Made by a program: the position numbers and the translations under genes
Assembly (NCBI GenBank): GCA_028702135.1
Contig: JAQVPJ010000005.1
Coordinates: 1 to 64,000 of the forward strand
Direction of reading: 5' to 3'
DNA length: 64,000 nt
Source of the DNA: Eubacteriales bacterium
GTDB lineage: Bacteria; Bacillota; Clostridia; Oscillospirales; CAG-382
Part shown: one piece after another, positions 61,189 through 64,000 of the stretch
How positions within the stretch are numbered: position 1 is the stretch's first letter
How the letters are laid out: each line of letters starts with the position of its first letter
Notes under the pieces: model-generated
What the model was told of the DNA's origin: nothing
Databases searched by the model: none
What the model saw: the letters and a program-made list of their open reading frames with translations, nothing else

Positions 61189-62856
61189 TTAAACTACCGT
61201 TTTTGTAAAAATGGGCAGTATCATGGGATTTCTCTTTATTTTTGAATACACTACCGAGCCGAGCTCATCTTTGAGCTTGTTTTTAAGAGTTCCCATATCG
61301 GTTACGCCTTTATCAAGGTACTTATAGATTATTTTTGCAGAGGTGCTGCCAAGCTCATCCATAAGAGCCTCGCTCTCCTTGACATATACAAACCCGCGTG
61401 AAACTATCTCCGGCGGGCTTAAAAGCTCCCTGTTTTCGGTATCTATGTTTGCGACGACGATGATGATTCCGTCCTCCGAAAGATGCTTTCTGTCCCTCAG
61501 AACAACGCTTCCGACATCGCCTATACCATAACCGTCAACCATAATCTGCCCTGCCTCGACGCTTCCGTTTACTCTGATACCGCGTTTGCTCAGCTCAAGC
61601 ACCTTACCCGCCTCCGGAATAAAAATGTGGCTTCCGTCCATGCCGAGTTCCTTTGCCAGTGCGGCGTGTCTTGTAAGATGCTTATATTCACCGTGTACGG
61701 GGATAAAATATTCCGCTTTGACAAGGGAGTGAATCAGCTTTATCTCCTCACAGCAGGCGTGCCCGGTGACATGGACCTCGTTGCTGTCGTTGATAACCTC
61801 TACGCCTCTTTTACAAAGCTCGTTTACAATCTTTGTAATCAGCTTCTCGTTGCCGGGAATCGCAGAGGCGGAGAGGATGACAAGGTCGTTCGCACCTAAA
61901 GAGATTGTAGGGTGCTCGCCGAACGCCATTCTGTAAAGCGCGCTCATAGGCTCTCCCTGACTTCCGGTAGTTATCAGGGTAAGCTGGTTGGGGGAATAAC
62001 GCTTCATATCGGTGATATCTATGATAAGACCGTCGGGAATATCGATATATCCGAGTCTGCTCGCCGCTTTTATGACATTGAGCATGCTGCGCCCCGTAAT
62101 CGCCACCTTGCGGTTATACTTTACCGAATAATTAATAATCTGCTGGACTCTGTGAACATTGGAAGAGAATGTCGCAATAACGACACGCTTTTCGAGATTA
62201 TAGAATATTCTGTCAAAGGAGGCAGCAAGCGTCTTCTCGCTCGCGGTGTAGCCGGGACGCTCCGCGTTCGTCGAGTCGCACATGAGAACCTTTACTCCCT
62301 TATTTCCGATATCCGCTATCCTGCCGAGATCAATCGGCCTGCTTCCGATGGGAGTAAAATCTATTTTAAAGTCCCCCGTGTGAAATATCTTTCCGACCGG
62401 GGTGGATATATAAAGGGCAACCGCATCCGGGATGGAATGGTTTACATGGACATATTCTACCGAAAACGAACCGAAATCGGTTTTTTCGCCCGCTTTTATC
62501 TCGATGAGTGTAGATGACTTTAGCATTCCGTGCTCCGAGAGCTTACCCTCAAGGATTCCGAGAGTCAGTCTTGTGCCGTAAATATTCGTTTTTATCTGCT
62601 TTAAAAAATAGGGTACAGCTCCGATGTGATCCTCGTGACCGTGTGTCAGTATAATTCCACGGACTTTATCTGCGTTTTTTTGAAGATATGTTATGTCGGG
62701 TATAACAAGGTCCACGCCCAGCATATCGTTTTCCGGAAACGATACGCCGCAGTCGATTACGATTATATCATTCTCGTACTCTAAGACGGTAATGTTCATG
62801 CCTATTCCGTCTACGCCTCCGAGAGGGATTATCCTTACTTTTGAGTTTTTTGTCAT
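61189..62856 (-). CDS. Ribonuclease J
   Basis: I place the start at ATG 62856 after AAAGGAA; the longer frame from 62892 lacks such a site. The metallo-beta-lactamase core has HGHEDHIGAVPYF (HxHxDH), FHTGDFKID, and the beta-CASP domain GSQGEPMSALYRM, then HVTGHACCEEI and a C-terminal domain. RNase J is a 5'-3' exonuclease and endonuclease of mRNA decay and 16S rRNA maturation. Together with RNase Y the window holds both main decay enzymes of the lineage. Confidence 0.95.
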   Translation of the reverse strand: MTKNSKVRIIPLGGVDGIGMNITVLEYENDIIVIDCGVSFPENDMLGVDLVIPDITYLQKNADKVRGIILTHGHEDHIGAVPYFLKQIKTNIYGTRLTLGILEGKLSEHGMLKSSTLIEIKAGEKTDFGSFSVEYVHVNHSIPDAVALYISTPVGKIFHTGDFKIDFTPIGSRPIDLGRIADIGNKGVKVLMCDSTNAERPGYTASEKTLAASFDRIFYNLEKRVVIATFSSNVHRVQQIINYSVKYNRKVAITGRSMLNVIKAASRLGYIDIPDGLIIDITDMKRYSPNQLTLITTGSQGEPMSALYRMAFGEHPTISLGANDLVILSASAIPGNEKLITKIVNELCKRGVEVINDSNEVHVTGHACCEEIKLIHSLVKAEYFIPVHGEYKHLTRHAALAKELGMDGSHIFIPEAGKVLELSKRGIRVNGSVEAGQIMVDGYGIGDVGSVVLRDRKHLSEDGIIIVVANIDTENRELLSPPEIVSRGFVYVKESEALMDELGSTSAKIIYKYLDKGVTDMGTLKNKLKDELGSVVYSKIKRNPMILPIFTKTVV

Positions 62857-62976
62857 AAATATTTCCTTTCGTTTTATGATTATATTATGCAATTAATATG
62901 TTATTTTGTCAATAGATACGGGAAAACGCGGCAAAACGCCGCCTTAGATGCAGGGAGCGCCGCAAGCATTTATCAC

Positions 62977-63004
62977 TTGACTTTTTATGAAAAAATGTTA
63001 TTAT
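62977..63004 (+). promoter_or_regulatory. Promoter of murA
   Basis: TTGACT (62977-62982) and TATTAT (62999-63004) are spaced by 16 bp, 45 bp before the murA start. Confidence 0.6.
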
Positions 63005-63049
63005 GTATGATGTTGTTATATCAATACGGCCGAAGGGTGTTATTAATAA

Positions 63050-64000
63050 ATGGAAAGAATCTATATCAACGGCGGAAAGCCGTTATCGGGACGAATAGAG
63101 GTGGGAGGCATGAAAAACGCCGCCCTGCCTATTTTATTTTCGACAATTCTTGTAGAGGATAAATGCGTAATCGAGAATTTACCGAGAATAAGCGATATAA
63201 AAACAACGCTTGATATTCTCACCGCCATGGGAGCGCAGGTAAATGAGCTTGACAGCGGAACGGTTCAGGTTGATACAACAAATATAAAATGCGGGTTAAT
63301 GCCCCAGAATCTTGCACAGACGATGAGGGCATCTTATTATGTACTCGGAGCGGAGCTGGGCAGGTTCGGAAGATCAAGAGCCGCCTGCCCCGGCGGAGAT
63401 GATTTCGGTGCAAGGCCTATCGACCAGCATGTCAAGGGTTTTGAAGCGTTGGGAGCGACAGTTACCGAGAATGATGAGGTTTACACCTGCATCGCCGAGA
63501 ACGGGCTGAGAGCCGCCTCGATTTATCTTGATATAGCGTCTGTCGGCGCAACCATAAACATAATGCTCGCCGCTACCAAAATCGAGGGATTGACTGTAAT
63601 AGACAATGCGGCAAGAGAACCTCATGTAGTTGACCTTGCAAACTTTTTAAACAGCTGCGGTGCGGATATAACCGGCGCGGGTACAGAGGTTATAAAGATA
63701 AGAGGGGTAAAAAAACTCCACGGCGTCAGTTATGCGATTATCCCCGATATGATCGAGGCGGGAACATATATGATGGCGGCGGCGGCGACGAACTGCACGC
63801 TCACCATTACAAATGTTATTCCCAAACATCTGGAATCTATTACAGCAAAATTAATCGATATGGGCGTTTCGGTGACAGAACTGGACGACTCGGTAATAGT
63901 TTCGAAACGTGATACTCCGCTTAAGAAAATAAAGGTAAAAACATTCTTTTATCCGGGTTTTCCCACTGATATGAACGCACTTATAGGCGTGCTTTTGTGT
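63050..64000 (+). CDS. murA: UDP-N-acetylglucosamine 1-carboxyvinyltransferase with Cys-to-Asp active site (partial)
   Basis: The frame starts at ATG 63050 (MERIYINGGKPLSGRIEV) and runs off the right edge after 317 codons of about 420. GMKNAALPIL carries the substrate-binding Lys-Asn pair and GARPIDQHVKGFEALGA the conserved Arg. The catalytic loop reads CPGGDDFGARP where most enzymes have GGCAIGARP, so D117 takes the place of Cys115 of E. coli MurA. Natural Asp enzymes (Mycobacterium, Chlamydia) are active but not inactivated by fosfomycin, which attacks the Cys. The enzyme adds enolpyruvate to UDP-GlcNAc in peptidoglycan synthesis. Confidence 0.93.
   Translation, partial: MERIYINGGKPLSGRIEVGGMKNAALPILFSTILVEDKCVIENLPRISDIKTTLDILTAMGAQVNELDSGTVQVDTTNIKCGLMPQNLAQTMRASYYVLGAELGRFGRSRAACPGGDDFGARPIDQHVKGFEALGATVTENDEVYTCIAENGLRAASIYLDIASVGATINIMLAATKIEGLTVIDNAAREPHVVDLANFLNSCGADITGAGTEVIKIRGVKKLHGVSYAIIPDMIEAGTYMMAAAATNCTLTITNVIPKHLESITAKLIDMGVSVTELDDSVIVSKRDTPLKKIKVKTFFYPGFPTDMNALIGVLLC

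Overview
The window looks like chromosomal DNA of an anaerobic, spore-forming-lineage Firmicute (class Clostridia, probably an Oscillospiraceae/Ruminococcaceae-type gut or rumen bacterium). The evidence is RNase Y and RNase J, a GerW/YtfJ sporulation protein, a DacF-type carboxypeptidase, a CD1247-type protein, a dockerin next to a cohesin-like surface protein and a CotH protein, frequent TTG starts after purine-rich ribosome binding sites, and sigma-A-type promoters. This is inferred from gene content; no search was run.

Region 1 (1-7.1 kb) is a scarred accessory segment. Two pieces of ABC-2 (DUF990-type) permeases flank about 6 kb holding a truncated ICE-type ParB, a double-HTH regulator behind a long palindrome, and a tight group of zinc-ribbon membrane protein, radical SAM protein and alpha/beta hydrolase. 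Region 2 (7.1-13.9 kb) encodes three exported proteins: a Cys-peptidase/SH3/dockerin protein, a membrane-anchored protein with a cohesin-like domain, and a membrane-anchored CotH protein. Region 3 (13.9-21.3 kb) is housekeeping: M29 aminopeptidase, yajC, ymdB-rny, iscS-thiI-pncC and a tRNA-Gln.

Region 4 (21.4-28.3 kb), directly after the tRNA, is an AT-rich array of single genes: two methyltransferases, a GNAT acetyltransferase, a P-loop protein, two HTH fusion proteins, a small unknown and a lipoprotein. Most gaps hold diverged copies of one intergenic module combining a terminator hairpin and an extended -10 promoter. Region 5 (28.6-31.5 kb) has an orphan solute-binding lipoprotein, an amidohydrolase and a CD1247-type protein.

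Region 6 (31.6-48.7 kb) is a minus-strand housekeeping block: efp, M24 peptidase, hslO, leuS, rsfS-yqeK-nadD-yhbY, recN, argR, nadK, tlyA, dxs, oapA, OLE RNA, ispA, xseB, xseA, nusB. The gap of about 830 bp between ispA and the small membrane gene before dxs matches the known location of the large OLE RNA, and that membrane gene matches its partner OapA. OLE RNA is the most notable non-coding feature here.

Region 7 (48.9-58.4 kb, plus strand) carries gpmI, a site-2 protease, scpA, scpB, a DUF2953 gene, gerW, dacF, rluB, a VanZ-like gene and a large lipoprotein. Region 8 (58.5-64 kb) has an ArpU-like protein, an unidentified structured RNA candidate, a WYL regulator, an SDR reductase (possibly the EF-P 5-aminopentanone reductase), RNase J and the start of a murA whose catalytic Cys is replaced by Asp, a change known to give fosfomycin insensitivity.
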